A DNA stretch of 64,000 nt, taken from the NCBI RefSeq assembly GCF_036046055.1, contig NZ_CP107939.1, positions 8,556,001 through 8,620,000 on the forward strand. Direction: 5' to 3'. This DNA comes from Nocardia sp. NBC_00403. GTDB lineage: Bacteria > Actinomycetota > Actinomycetes > Mycobacteriales > Mycobacteriaceae. Positions 45,231 through 54,706 of the stretch are shown in pieces. Below the pieces are notes generated by a model. That model ran no database searches. It worked only from the letters and a program-made list of their open reading frames with translations, and was not told the origin of the DNA. Within the stretch, counting starts at the first letter, position 1. Each line of letters begins with the position of its first letter. Made by a program: the position numbers and the translations under genes.

Positions 45231-45497
45231 TCACCACTTCTTCGATGAGGACGCGGTTGCCGGCGACGTCAGTTTCGCCCATACCAGGCGATTTCGGTCT
45301 CGCTCATCGACGTCGTAGTTCACCGATAGCCGATGTCGGAGTTCGCCAGCGTAGCCAGATCCGAATCTTGGGCGCGCAAGGAGAAATAGCGTACGCCTCG
45401 AATGCCTGCCCTCCACCAGCTCATACAGGCGTGACCGCGGCGACGCCGCGTCAACGACGACCCCACCTACCCCGTCACCGTTGTTCGCCATCACCAC
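45231..45497 (-). CDS. Doubtful small hypothetical protein
   Basis: 88-codon frame containing GYAGELRHRLSVNYDVDERD. Composition is protein-like in the C-terminal half, but there is no clear ribosome site or domain. It may be the 3' relic of a larger gene. Confidence 0.25.
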   Translation of the reverse strand: MVMANNGDGVGGVVVDAASPRSRLYELVEGRHSRRTLFLLARPRFGSGYAGELRHRLSVNYDVDERDRNRLVWAKLTSPATASSSKKW

Positions 45498-45854
45498 CCA
45501 AGATCACATCCAGGAGTGGCGAACAGTCGTCGCCCGCATGGAAAAGCATGCCTGCTGCTATTCGCGCACAAACCAGGGAGCCTCGTGCGCTACCACTAGC
45601 GCTACCTGCACGACCGAACCGGAGGCAGCATCGCCAGTCTCTCGCACCTTATCCGCGAAAGCGCCATCGAAGTCGTCTACGACGGCTCTGAAGCCCTTAC
45701 CCGAAAACTCATGGAGCGCATCGTGATCGACCAGCGCGGACAGGAACAATTCCGCGACACGAAGAAGCGGCGCACCAATAGACCCAAGCCCAACCAACCG
45801 CCGAAACCCACCGAACCCGACCCGGATGTGGAAGTCGGCACCGCTTCTGCGTGA
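45493..45854 (+). pseudogene. TniB-like AAA ATPase (transposition helper) C-terminal remnant
   Basis: The plus strand reads QEWRTVVARMEKH, then after a frameshift LLLFAHKPGSLVRYH, a TAG, then RYLHDRTGGSIASLSHLIRE and ALTRKLMERIVIDQ. This is the C-terminal region of TniB-like transposition ATPases (LHxRTGGxIxSLSHLIR). A frameshift and a nonsense codon disable it. It lies upstream of the second lipoprotein module. Confidence 0.65.
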
Positions 45855-46389
45855 GATGCGGCGGAAGGGTGGGGACCCCGCAACAGCGGTTGAACTGCCG
45901 ACGCTGACGATGGCAGGGGCGTGGAGTGCGACCCTGCTACTGCTGATGATGGAGCACTCGAAGGGGAAGTGATTCGCCGCTGTGTTGTGGCAGGCCGTGC
46001 TTAGGACGCCCGGCGGGGGTTGGATCGAAGCGATTCAGGGCACCGATCGCAATCCGCCGCCAAGGCCCAGCCCAAAGCCGAGCGCGACGCCCACTGCGCG
46101 CAGTGGGCTAGACGAACGGCCCAGCCCCAAAGTCGAGCTGGCCCACGATCAAGCAGATTGATTACCTCAGGGTCCTGATCGTCAGGGTCGACCCTGCCCT
46201 AGTGGTATTGAGATCCCGTCGGAACACTGACCTTTTCGCTGATAGAATCGCAGAACTTGGCTCGACGAGGACACAGTTCAGTGTCCAGGCCAGGGCATCG
46301 ATGCACTGAACTCTTGAATGAAGTTCCACATATATTGCGCCGTAACCGATCTCGAAATGCCTTGATTGGGAAGGCATCCGGATCGCGGT
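45855..46389. other. Region without genes
   Basis: No coding frame is supported. A short direct/inverted motif (CCTGATCGTCAGGGTCGACCC, about 46168-46188) is the only structure noticed. It separates transposon debris from the conserved upstream region of copy B. Confidence 0.4.
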
Positions 46390-46549
46390 CCGCGTCCGCA
46401 GAGCACGCATCCTACTTCGCCGAAACCCGCCCGGGGACGGTTGCACGCTGGTTGACCGGCCGGTACGGTCAATCCAGCTGAACAGGGGGCGGGGAGCCGG
46501 GCCGGCCCTGATCGATGTCATCGATACAGCCGGCGACCGGGAGGAACAC
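46390..46549 (+). promoter_or_regulatory. Conserved upstream region of the lipoprotein module, copy B
   Basis: Nearly identical to 34983-35142, including TTGACCGGCCGGTAC, GAACAGGGGGCGGGGAGCCG and the ATCGATGTCATCGAT inverted repeat at 46511-46525, then GGGAGGA before the ATG. Confidence 0.55.
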
Positions 46550-47119
46550 ATGACCAGCAGGGGAAACACACTGCTCGGTGCCGCGTTTGCGGTCGGGGCT
46601 GTTGTCCTGTTGTCGGGATGTGGGCCATCGACCGGCGGGGACGCGAAGCCATCGACCCCAACAAACACGGGACCATCGCTGGCGGCGGATGCGCCGCGCA
46701 GCTACGACCCATGCAAGGACGTCCCGCAAAGCGTGCTCGACTCAGAGAAGCTGCACAACCAGCACACCGTCACCGACAGTGCGGGGGGCGGGGTCCGATG
46801 GGTCGGTTGTCAATGGGTGCGGTCAAGCAGCTATGGGGTGAGCATCCGCACGACGAATCTCACGATCGATCTCATTCGCAGCCGCAACTTCCCTGAGGCC
46901 ACCGAGTTCACCATTAACGGTCGGCGGGCGATCTCGACACGCCAGTTCGAGGGCCCGTCCATCAAAGAGGCATGCACTCTGAATGTCGAGATGAAGGGCG
47001 GCAGCCTCGACTTCAACCTGAACAACCCGAAATCGACCAGCACGGGAAGCCTTGACTCGTGCGACTTGGCTCGCGACTTGGCGGAGAAGGTTGTGCCCAG
47101 TCTGCCCACGACTGCCTGA
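46550..47119 (+). CDS. DUF3558-type lipoprotein, copy B
   Basis: 189 residues. The signal LLGAAFAVGAVVLLSGC carries the LSGC lipobox; the mature part repeats copy A closely (YDPCKDVPQSVLDSEKL, GVSIRTTNLTIDLIRSRNFP). It begins the intact T7SS module lipoprotein, helical protein, PPE/WXG-like, EspG. A surface-exposed lipoprotein is expected; its function in the module is unknown. Confidence 0.82.
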   Translation: MTSRGNTLLGAAFAVGAVVLLSGCGPSTGGDAKPSTPTNTGPSLAADAPRSYDPCKDVPQSVLDSEKLHNQHTVTDSAGGGVRWVGCQWVRSSSYGVSIRTTNLTIDLIRSRNFPEATEFTINGRRAISTRQFEGPSIKEACTLNVEMKGGSLDFNLNNPKSTSTGSLDSCDLARDLAEKVVPSLPTTA

Positions 47120-47153
47120 TCACTGATTCACGGACCGAACTGGGAGGGGACCC

Positions 47154-47633
47154 ATGGCAAATGACGACAAGACCTCAGCGAGCCCGTTGGCGAACCTCAT
47201 CACCGAGGCTCGCGAGGGACGGCTGACGGTGCGGATGGATCTCGAGAGATTCGTCTATATCGACCGCGACTGCGAATACTTCAAGGACCAGATCGTCGAC
47301 ATCCAGGCAACGATGACCCGCATCTCTAACCAAGATAAATGGGATCTCGGTGAGCACTTCACCCCGCAGGGCGAACGTGATCTGGTGTCCGGCAAGACGA
47401 TGGTCAAGCGTTGGCGGGAGAAGTCCCAAAGCACGCAGAACCCGAACAACATCTACAAGGTGTTGGAGTCGCACTACAAGGTCATCGAAGACTTCCAGAC
47501 CTTGTTCCGGACCGTCCGCGAACGCATCACCGGCGTCGACACCGACCAGGCAGCCCGATACCACGACCTCGAGACGAACCTGCCGCAGCAGGCACCGGCG
47601 ACGCCGAAGATCTTCTCCTGGCCGGGACTGTAA
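47154..47633 (+). CDS. Small helical T7SS-cluster protein, copy B
   Basis: 159 residues, closely similar to 35752-36231 (SPLANLITEAREGRLTVRMD, WDLGEHFTPQGERDLVSG, ending KIFSWPGL). Mostly helical, no signal. It lies between the lipoprotein and the PPE/WXG-like gene, 14 bases before the latter. Probably secreted or a partner of the substrate; the mechanism is inferred. Confidence 0.72.
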   Translation: MANDDKTSASPLANLITEAREGRLTVRMDLERFVYIDRDCEYFKDQIVDIQATMTRISNQDKWDLGEHFTPQGERDLVSGKTMVKRWREKSQSTQNPNNIYKVLESHYKVIEDFQTLFRTVRERITGVDTDQAARYHDLETNLPQQAPATPKIFSWPGL

Positions 47634-47647
47634 GGAAAGGTGAACCG

Positions 47648-48802
47648 TTGACCGGCAACGAGTCCTCCCAAATCCCCCCGCGCGGGGAGAACGTATTCCA
47701 TTGGGAACGCACTGATATCGAGGAAGCGTTCAAGCCGCTGGATCCTAAACCCGCCCACGATGCCGCCATGAGCTACTCCAATGCGGCCACATCCTGGGAC
47801 CAGGGGCTCGAGACCTTCGCCCGTTCGGTCCAAGGCTCGATCGCCGAGTCATGGGAAGGCTCCGCCGCGGATAAAGCCAAAGACGCAATCACCCGCTACG
47901 TCAAAGACGCCCACGAGCTGACCCCGCTGATCACCCAGATGTCCAACGACATGGAGGCCGCCGCCGACGCGATCCGCAGCGTCGCCACCGGGATCCCGGA
48001 GGCCAACCACCACTCCTGGACCGCGAACGTATGGCCACCGCGTGCCTCAGAGGAAGAAAAGACTCGCAGCGAGGCAACCGCGGGCGCTCGCAACGCCATG
48101 CTCGAAAACTACGTGAAAAAGTTCGCCGAGTTCGATGGGCGGGTCCCGGTACTCCCCACCGCACTCAACCCCACCAATCCCCTGGACATCTCCGGTCCCA
48201 CCGCGCCCGGAAGCAACGGCCCGGGCACACCCGGCGGTACGGGAAGCCCCAATTCCCCTGGCACAACGGGCGATCCGACAGATCCGAACAGCAAGACAAC
48301 CGAAGAAGAGAAGAAAACCGAGGAGTCGACCGAACAGCCGTCCTCGCAGGACACCAACCCAGCCGGGACCAACCCGGCCTCGACAAACCCGACCAGCACT
48401 CCGACCACGCCGACCACCCCCACGGCGCTCGACCCATCCAAACTCGGCACCCCGACCACGCCCGCGGGCACCCCGAGCGGGCTCCCCAGCTCTCCTGGCG
48501 GCAGCGGGAAGCCGAGCACGCCGAGCCCTGGCCGCAGCGTCCCCGGCGTTCCCGGCACACCCACCGGTACCAATCCAGCGGCAGCCGCAGCGGCCAGACT
48601 CGCAGGCGGCACGGGGATGCCAGGCATGGGTGGCATGGGTGCCGGGGCAGGCAAGGGCAAGTCCGATGACGAAAACACCCACCAGACACCGGACTATCTC
48701 ATCAACGAAGCCAACACGGCGGAACTGATCGGCGAAATCGCACGAACCATCCCCGGCGGTGTAATCGGCGCAGACCCCGAACCCCCGCCGCCACGCAGCT
48801 GA
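47648..48802 (+). CDS. PPE/WXG-like type VII secretion substrate with long Pro/Thr-rich linker
   Basis: 384 residues from a TTG (AAGGAAAGGTG upstream). Residues about 30-160 are a helical PPE-like domain with a WXG-type turn (SIAESWEGSAADKAKDAITR). A linker of about 180 residues, rich in Pro, Thr, Ser and Gly, follows, and the protein ends with the conserved tail TPDYLINEANTAELIGEI. This layout is typical of Nocardia ESX substrates. EspG follows, which in mycobacteria is the chaperone of PPE proteins. Confidence 0.8.
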   Translation: MTGNESSQIPPRGENVFHWERTDIEEAFKPLDPKPAHDAAMSYSNAATSWDQGLETFARSVQGSIAESWEGSAADKAKDAITRYVKDAHELTPLITQMSNDMEAAADAIRSVATGIPEANHHSWTANVWPPRASEEEKTRSEATAGARNAMLENYVKKFAEFDGRVPVLPTALNPTNPLDISGPTAPGSNGPGTPGGTGSPNSPGTTGDPTDPNSKTTEEEKKTEESTEQPSSQDTNPAGTNPASTNPTSTPTTPTTPTALDPSKLGTPTTPAGTPSGLPSSPGGSGKPSTPSPGRSVPGVPGTPTGTNPAAAAAARLAGGTGMPGMGGMGAGAGKGKSDDENTHQTPDYLINEANTAELIGEIARTIPGGVIGADPEPPPPRS

Positions 48803-48984
48803 CCATCGCCCAGGTATCCGGTTCGGCGGTGCATTCGCGCGGGGCAGCAATGACCCGCGCGGAAACGGGCCGCGCGCACCCTGCGCAGCGCGGAACCACC
48901 CGCCGATGAAACCGGAGCACCGCTCCCCGCCGCCGAGTGCGGACCCGCACAAACCCACCCCGCACGACCGATTGGAATCTCTAG

Positions 48985-49755
48985 ATGGCTGAATGGACTT
49001 GGGAGCCCGACGATTTCGCCGCGCTATGGTTCAGCCCCGCAAACGACCGGTTCCCCAATCCACTCCGCTTCACCAGTCGCTTCCCCTACCGCGACGACTT
49101 CGACGCCCACCGCGTCACTGTGCGCGAGCGCTACTCCCGCGACGAACTCGAAGAGATCCAACTTGCCCTGCACACCTTGACCACCTCGACCATGCGCGTC
49201 GAAATCTTCGGCGGCACAACCCAACACAAGAACCCCAAGGGCGGAATCCGCGTGTACCGCGTCGTCGGCGCGCGCAACGACCACCGCGCCATGTCGCTGG
49301 CCCAAGCCACTTTCGGCGACTTCATCGGCCCCATCCGCTGCCGCCTGTTCCCCGTCGACCATCTGACCGCGCAGCTGTCCAGTGCCCTGCCACCTTGCAA
49401 ACCCGGCACGCAACCACCGGACACCTTCCACCCCGACGACCTGTACGGCCGTCCCAACGGCCACCTCGAAAGCATCAGCCGCAACACCCCCCGCGAGCGC
49501 TACCAACGCCTGCTCCATCGCCCCGCCGACGGCGGCGGATCCGCACTCCTCTACACCGGCCCGGTCAACAAACTCACCGACCCACTGCACACCGTGCAAT
49601 GGCACGACATCAGCGACGACGGCCGCTACACCGAATTCCGCGGCCAGCACATCACCGTCCGCCCCACCACCCCCACCGACCTCACCGCGCACTTCGGCGA
49701 CTGGATCGACCGCGTCACCCAACGTCTCCGCGAAGCCGAAGAAGACCGCTGGTAG
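48985..49755 (+). CDS. EspG-family ESX secretion chaperone
   Basis: 256 residues. The opening WTWEPDDFAALWFSPANDRF and the alternating strand/helix body, including RVEIFGG, GGIRVYRVVGARNDHRAMSL and the closing DWIDRVTQRLREAE, match EspG. EspG binds PE-PPE type substrates in the cytoplasm and keeps them soluble for the ESX machine. It follows the PPE/WXG-like gene by 182 bases. Confidence 0.85.
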   Translation: MAEWTWEPDDFAALWFSPANDRFPNPLRFTSRFPYRDDFDAHRVTVRERYSRDELEEIQLALHTLTTSTMRVEIFGGTTQHKNPKGGIRVYRVVGARNDHRAMSLAQATFGDFIGPIRCRLFPVDHLTAQLSSALPPCKPGTQPPDTFHPDDLYGRPNGHLESISRNTPRERYQRLLHRPADGGGSALLYTGPVNKLTDPLHTVQWHDISDDGRYTEFRGQHITVRPTTPTDLTAHFGDWIDRVTQRLREAEEDRW

Positions 49756-50093
49756 CCGACGAGACCGCACCCCGGAGGCGACGGGGCCATACCCGGAGAA
49801 CGGCAGTGTCCAGCACCCTGTCAATCGATCGCTGATCAATCCGAACCACCCCACGGCCGAAGGGCTCCAGCTGCGCATCAAGCCGGTAGGCACGCGGCAA
49901 GTGACATCCAAGGCATGACCTGTAGGTTTCGGTGACTCGTTGATGATCGACGCTCGTCACGCGCCAACTGGTCGGCAGCTGAACACTGGCGATATCCTGC
50001 CGTCGTCGCGACCAGTAGAAAACGCGACATGAGCGGACGTCGTCCGGCGGTGTCCTACCGAAGCGTCGTCCCTCTCGACACGTTATGTGACAC
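49756..50093. other. Intergenic region between convergent genes
   Basis: Lies between the convergent espG-like and FAD monooxygenase genes. No gene, RNA or clear terminator is seen. Confidence 0.4.
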
Positions 50094-51389
50094 CTACGGC
50101 TTGGCCGACGGGGTGATCGGCGGTCCGGCCGAGGCCGGGGAGTCCGGCACCCCTGCGTAGTCGGGCAGCTCGACGCCGTGGATCGCACGCTCGACCAATT
50201 CGGTGAACCATTCGCTGTCGAAATCGATGCTCGGCTCGGCGTCCGGCCCAGAGACGCCGCGGCTGCGCGCGTTCAACCGGCCGATCTCCTGGTTGGCCTC
50301 GACGAACGAGCGCATCCGCCTCTCGTAGCCGGCGAACCCGGCCTGCGGGTCCCACCCGGCAGCGGCCAGCTCTCCGGCCAGCAGGTAGGCGCCGACCAGG
50401 GCCAGCCCGGTGCCCTGCCCGGACATCGGGGACGAGCTGAACGCCGCGTCCCCGAGCAGGCCCACCCGTCCGCTCGACCAGCGGTCCATCACCACCTGGG
50501 CGACCTGGTCGAGGTAGAAGTCCGGGGTGTCGTCCAGGTGCGCGAGGATGCCCGGGGTCAACCAGCCCAGGCCGGCCATCCGCTCGCGCAGCAGGCGCTT
50601 GTGGGCCTCGACGTCGCGGTAATCGACGTCGAGGTCGGCCGAAGGGAAGGAGAACATGGCCATCGCCCGGGTGGCGTCCTGGATGGGCCGCAAGCCGGCG
50701 GAGCGCCCCGACTCCTGGTAGTCGATCAGCCAGCGGTCCAGCTCGAACTCGTTGGGCACACTGTAGAAGGCCAGCACGTGCCCGAGGTGGTGGACGAACC
50801 GCTCGTGCGGCCCGAAGACCATGGCTCGTAGCGCCGAGTGCAGCCCGTCCGCCCCGACCACCAGGTCGAAACGCCGCCGGTCGCCGCCCGCGAAGGCCAC
50901 GTCGACCCCGTCCGCGTCCTGGGTGAGCTCGGCGATCCGGTCGCCGAAGATGTACTCGACACCGTCCCGGGTGTCGTCGTAGAGCACCTGGGACAAGTCC
51001 CCGCGCAGGATCTCGATCTCCGCGATGAACCCGTCACCACCGTCGTCATCGGCACGGTAGGTCTCCAGCACGTTCCCGTCCACGTCCACGGTGTACGCGC
51101 CGATGGTCTCGGTGCAGGCCGCGCGTACCGCCGCGTCCAGCCCCATGCGCCGGATGACCTCCTTGGCCACACCGCGCGCGTCCACCGCCTGCCCACCCGG
51201 ACGCAGCTCGGGAGCCCGCTCCACCACGGTCACCTCGGCCCCCCACCGGCGCAACCAATGGGCCAGCGCGGGCCCCGCGATGCTCGCCCCCGCCACCAAC
51301 ACCCTGGTACCGCTCACCCGCGCCCCCTGCTCGCCCGTCCGGATCGTGTGCTCCTGTTCGGAGTCGTCGACGCTCATCATTGCCTCCAT
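50094..51389 (-). CDS. FAD-dependent monooxygenase (PHBH/TetX-like)
   Basis: 431 residues from the ATG at 51389 (GGGAGGAAACAC upstream; an ATG at 51380 is also possible). FAD motif VLVAGASIAGPALAHWLRRW, the DG fingerprint DLVVGADGLHSALRA (about 180) and the GD motif VGLLGDAAFSSSPMSGQGTG (about 320) are all present. It hydroxylates an organic substrate using NAD(P)H and oxygen; aromatic polyketides, tetracyclines or rifamycins are known substrates of relatives. No biosynthetic cluster is adjacent, so a detoxification role is plausible. Confidence 0.88.
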   Translation of the reverse strand: MEAMMSVDDSEQEHTIRTGEQGARVSGTRVLVAGASIAGPALAHWLRRWGAEVTVVERAPELRPGGQAVDARGVAKEVIRRMGLDAAVRAACTETIGAYTVDVDGNVLETYRADDDGGDGFIAEIEILRGDLSQVLYDDTRDGVEYIFGDRIAELTQDADGVDVAFAGGDRRRFDLVVGADGLHSALRAMVFGPHERFVHHLGHVLAFYSVPNEFELDRWLIDYQESGRSAGLRPIQDATRAMAMFSFPSADLDVDYRDVEAHKRLLRERMAGLGWLTPGILAHLDDTPDFYLDQVAQVVMDRWSSGRVGLLGDAAFSSSPMSGQGTGLALVGAYLLAGELAAAGWDPQAGFAGYERRMRSFVEANQEIGRLNARSRGVSGPDAEPSIDFDSEWFTELVERAIHGVELPDYAGVPDSPASAGPPITPSAKP

Positions 51390-51936
51390 GTGTTTCCTCC
51401 CGCACTGGAACGGTCCCAGCACAGGCCCACCGCTGTCGGTGTATCCAGCCGTATCGACTACGGATCCACACAAAATTCATCGGTACAGCCGAAATCGTGT
51501 CCACGCTCCTGCAAACACCCTGAAATCGGCATTTCCGGATGTTGGCACCGCTCATAGTTCGTTACACAGATGTTTCGAACCGCTCCCGACCACGTCCAGC
51601 GGCGAGGACATCGAGGCTGGACAGCGCGCCCAGCGGCATTATCGTGCGTTCACTCGGGGCTGACCGGGTGGCGTCGACTGCCGATGCTCGAGCGGCAGCG
51701 GCCGGGCTGTGGCGCTAGACCCGCTTCTGTCTTTCGAGATCCCGCGAGCCACATCGGCCAAGTCTTCGCGACGGCGGGCCAGCCCCCAGCGGCTTGCCTG
51801 TGGAATTGGAAGGCCATCAGACACAAGCCGGTTCCGTCGCATTCGTGTCGGCGGATATGTCGTAGCGGTGCCATAGCATTCGCCGAGAATCAGGCGGATG
51901 CAGTTCGCCAAACGAGACGCACAGGTTGAAGGAACG
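51390..51936. other. Long divergent intergenic region
   Basis: Upstream of the FAD monooxygenase (leftward) and the SUKH protein (rightward). No regulator gene or RNA is recognised. AAGGAACG just before 51937 is the ribosome site of the SUKH gene. Confidence 0.4.
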
Positions 51937-52581
51937 ATGCCACAACATGAGCAAGGACGGCCCCAACCCGATGGGAACTGGAGCGTGAGTGAGGATCAGC
52001 CCGCTGCTATGGCGAGTCTCACCAGAGTGCTGTCATGCATCGGGCCGACGTGCGGGGACTCTATCGACTGGGGTGCGGCGGAGCGGATCTACGGAACCTC
52101 TTTCCCGGCCGACTACCGAGCCTTCGTCGCAGCCTTCGGCAGCGGCACGATCGAGGAGATGGTCGTTGTTTTCACCCCCGCCGTCTCTTCGGCCGAGTCA
52201 CAGATGCTCAAGGTCTCGAGGCTCTCGGAGACAGCGCTCGCCGACGAAGGAGTGAACCGGTGGGCACTCGCCGACCGGGGCCGGTATCGGCTGGAGGACC
52301 TACTCATCTGGGGCGGAACAGCCGCGGCCGACACTTTGTGCTGGATCACCACAGATCCGGACCCGGACCAATGGCCGGTCGCGGTCTACACACGCGGGAA
52401 TCTCGAGTGGACGGTATACCCGTGCGGTATGGCCGAGTTCCTGCTCAAGCTCCTACGCAACCAGTGGCACCTCTGGCCGATCAGCGACACCTCGCTCCAG
52501 GACGACATGGACCCGCGCTTCCTGCACGACAAGGACGAGGCAGCCGCATACGAGGCGGGCCGCGACCCCTGGGAGTACTGA
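51937..52581 (+). CDS. SMI1/KNR4 (SUKH) family protein, probable immunity protein
   Basis: 214 residues from the ATG at 51937 (AAGGAACG upstream). IDWGAAERIYGTSFPADYRA, FVAAFGSGTI and the later DLLIWGGTAAADTLCW, NLEWTVYPCGMAEFL match the SUKH fold. SUKH proteins commonly neutralise contact-dependent or T7SS nuclease toxins, and also occur alone as scavenged immunity genes. No toxin is directly adjacent. Confidence 0.8.
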   Translation: MPQHEQGRPQPDGNWSVSEDQPAAMASLTRVLSCIGPTCGDSIDWGAAERIYGTSFPADYRAFVAAFGSGTIEEMVVVFTPAVSSAESQMLKVSRLSETALADEGVNRWALADRGRYRLEDLLIWGGTAAADTLCWITTDPDPDQWPVAVYTRGNLEWTVYPCGMAEFLLKLLRNQWHLWPISDTSLQDDMDPRFLHDKDEAAAYEAGRDPWEY

Positions 52582-52714
52582 TCCGAGCGACCTGCTCGAT
52601 CACTTTCGGAGAACCTCGGCTGATAGTGACTCGGAACCCGATCGCACATCGGCATGTGCGGATGTCCTTAGCTGCAGCAGCAGATCTCATCCGCTGACCG
52701 CGCGCCACGCGGCA

Positions 52715-53143
52715 TTATGGGATGTCCGATACCTCGTAATCGCCTCGCTCACCTACGACGTACTGCTTGGAATAGTTGCCTTGGCGATGCACCTGTGAAG
52801 GATTCCAGTCGTCGGGGCCAGGGTCGAGGTCGAGGACGAACTCGGTCGGTGACGCCGCGACAGCCAAGCCATCGGAGAGCACTCGATACGGGTATCGCCT
52901 GCTCTCCAGGAACCGATATTCGCTGACACCGTGGACGGTCAGCCGTACCTGGCACCACTCGGACTTCCGTGCGCCGACCAGGGGGCCACGCACTGGCCTT
53001 GTGGTGTCCATCGCCTGGATATCCAGCCTTACCGTCGCAAGCTTTCCAAGTGTGGCCCGAATATCCACTCCAACAATGACGCCGTCGTAGAAGTTGACGA
53101 ACCTTTGCAGGAAAGCCGAGGAGTGCTCACCTGTGATCTGCAC
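52715..53143 (-). CDS. Hypothetical protein, possible immunity protein
   Basis: 142 residues from the GTG at 53143, chosen for the AAGGGCGG site upstream; longer readings have unnatural composition. Mostly beta strands (FYDGVIVGVDIRATLGKLAT, QVRLTVHGVSEYRFLESR) and an acidic end. No recognised domain. It sits between SUKH and ankyrin genes in a run of small, separately transcribed proteins typical of immunity arrays. Confidence 0.5.
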   Translation of the reverse strand: MQITGEHSSAFLQRFVNFYDGVIVGVDIRATLGKLATVRLDIQAMDTTRPVRGPLVGARKSEWCQVRLTVHGVSEYRFLESRRYPYRVLSDGLAVAASPTEFVLDLDPGPDDWNPSQVHRQGNYSKQYVVGERGDYEVSDIP

Positions 53144-53383
53144 CGATACCGCCCTTTTCGTCGAGTTGCCTGATCGGACCCCACATGATGGCAGCGGCCG
53201 TACGGATGCCGTCCTACCGTGCCGCGATCGACCGTCGGTGTGGCATGTCGGGCTCCGACGAGTCGGCAGCAAGACCGATGAGAACAACCGGAATTCTGCA
53301 GAAGCGGACATTCGCCAACCGCGCGACCAGCGGCATGAGCGTGCTTTCGTGAACCGATCGCCAACATAGGACGGTGGTTCGGG

Positions 53384-53734
53384 TTGACTGTTCTGGTGAG
53401 TGACGAGCACGGATACTGGACTCCGGCACATCATGCGGTCGAGCACTTCGATGTGGCGAGGCTGGCTCGCCTACTGGCCGAGGGCAGTGATCCCGATGAA
53501 GTCTTTGTTGACATGACGCTGCTGACACACGCCATCGATGCAGAGGGAGATGGCGCCGCACAGACCGGTGAACCGTTGAGCGTTCACCTGACCGCGGTAC
53601 TGCTGGCCTTCGGCGCTGATCCCAGCCTGCCCGACCCTGCCGGGCGTACTCCGATGGACATGGCGGCGGCCTACCGCCACGATCTCGCGATCAAGCTGCT
53701 CCAAAGGCACATCAATCATCGACACGGAGCATGA
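53384..53734 (+). CDS. Ankyrin-repeat protein
   Basis: 116 residues from a TTG. TPAHHAVEHFDVARLARLLA, EGSDPDEV and AGRTPMDMAAAYRHDLAIKL are ankyrin repeats. Small ankyrin proteins serve as immunity proteins for polymorphic toxins; here the third member of an apparent orphan immunity cluster. Structural binding role certain, target unknown. Confidence 0.75.
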   Translation: MTVLVSDEHGYWTPAHHAVEHFDVARLARLLAEGSDPDEVFVDMTLLTHAIDAEGDGAAQTGEPLSVHLTAVLLAFGADPSLPDPAGRTPMDMAAAYRHDLAIKLLQRHINHRHGA

Positions 53735-54125
53735 ACACCGATTCGCTGGGTTGCCTGAGCACGCTCATCGGCCAGTTAGACACTGGTGTCAGGATCCGAT
53801 CCCGGCCAGGATTTGGTCCAGGTGCCCGGTGGGGTGCTCTCTCATGCGGCTGCCCACCGTCGTGATTGGTGTGGCTCTCGAGCATGCGCGTGCACGACCT
53901 GACTGTGCACCGATGATTGACAACGCGCACCGACAGGGAACCGAACCCATTGTTCAGGTCATGACAACCGCAGCGCGGACCGATAGAAAAGCATGTGAGG
54001 CCCTTGGTGTTCAGCAGTCTTGGTCGACAGCTGTCCTACTAGGGGATTCGCCATTCACGCTGGCGACACACCGCACTAATCCTCAACGGCGACAACAACT
54101 CTCAGCGGAGGGTGAAAAGGGCTCG
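53735..54125. other. Intergenic region between convergent genes
   Basis: Between the convergent ankyrin and lipoprotein genes. No gene is supported; a rightward open frame (53751-54164) has poor composition. Confidence 0.35.
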
Positions 54126-54677
54126 CTACCCGAGTTCCCTGGTCAAACCAATCAGGAATTGTGATGCGTTACGGATCTGCTGGTCGGTGATTTTGAACTT
54201 TGGTTCACCGCTTTTGGCCTTGATCAGACCCGTGTTGATGGTGAGTGTGCCCTGCCAACCGTCAACCTTGGTGGCGATACGAACCGCATCGTCGGTGCGC
54301 TTCAGCCATACTTTCTCGTCGTACCCAGTTTGGGGAATATAGCTCGGGTCGTCTTTGAGCAGAGGAGGATCCGTCTCACTCGGCAACATCAGTCGAAGCC
54401 GTGTTTGGCCCACCCCCACCAAGGATGCCTGCGTTATGGTGCATGTAGCTCCTCGCTCTATTAGCCCTTCGGGTTTGTCGGACCCATACTCGATACTCAC
54501 ATCGGTTATTCCGAGGTCTTTTCCAAAGAAGCCGAGCGTATTATCACACTGCTCACGAAGGGCGTGGCTAGAGTTTTGTTGTACAGGATCTTTGCTTGTT
54601 ATTCCGCACCCAGACATGAGCACGATGGATATCAGTCCTGCAGTCGTGCAAATCGAGCATCCTACAGCCCAACGCAA
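54126..54677 (-). CDS. DUF3558-type lipoprotein of the leftward T7SS module
   Basis: 183 residues from a TTG (GGGAG upstream). The signal CTTAGLISIVLMSGC ends in an MSGC lipobox. The mature part has EQCDNTLGFFGKDLG and a second cysteine (RGATCTITQASL), the DUF3558 pattern. It ends the four-gene leftward module 54126-56713, 29 bases after the WXG-like effector gene. AT-richer than most of the window. Confidence 0.75.
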   Translation of the reverse strand: MRWAVGCSICTTAGLISIVLMSGCGITSKDPVQQNSSHALREQCDNTLGFFGKDLGITDVSIEYGSDKPEGLIERGATCTITQASLVGVGQTRLRLMLPSETDPPLLKDDPSYIPQTGYDEKVWLKRTDDAVRIATKVDGWQGTLTINTGLIKAKSGEPKFKITDQQIRNASQFLIGLTRELG

Positions 54678-54706
54678 TCGCCGCTCCCATCTTCAGTGAA
54701 TGTCGG

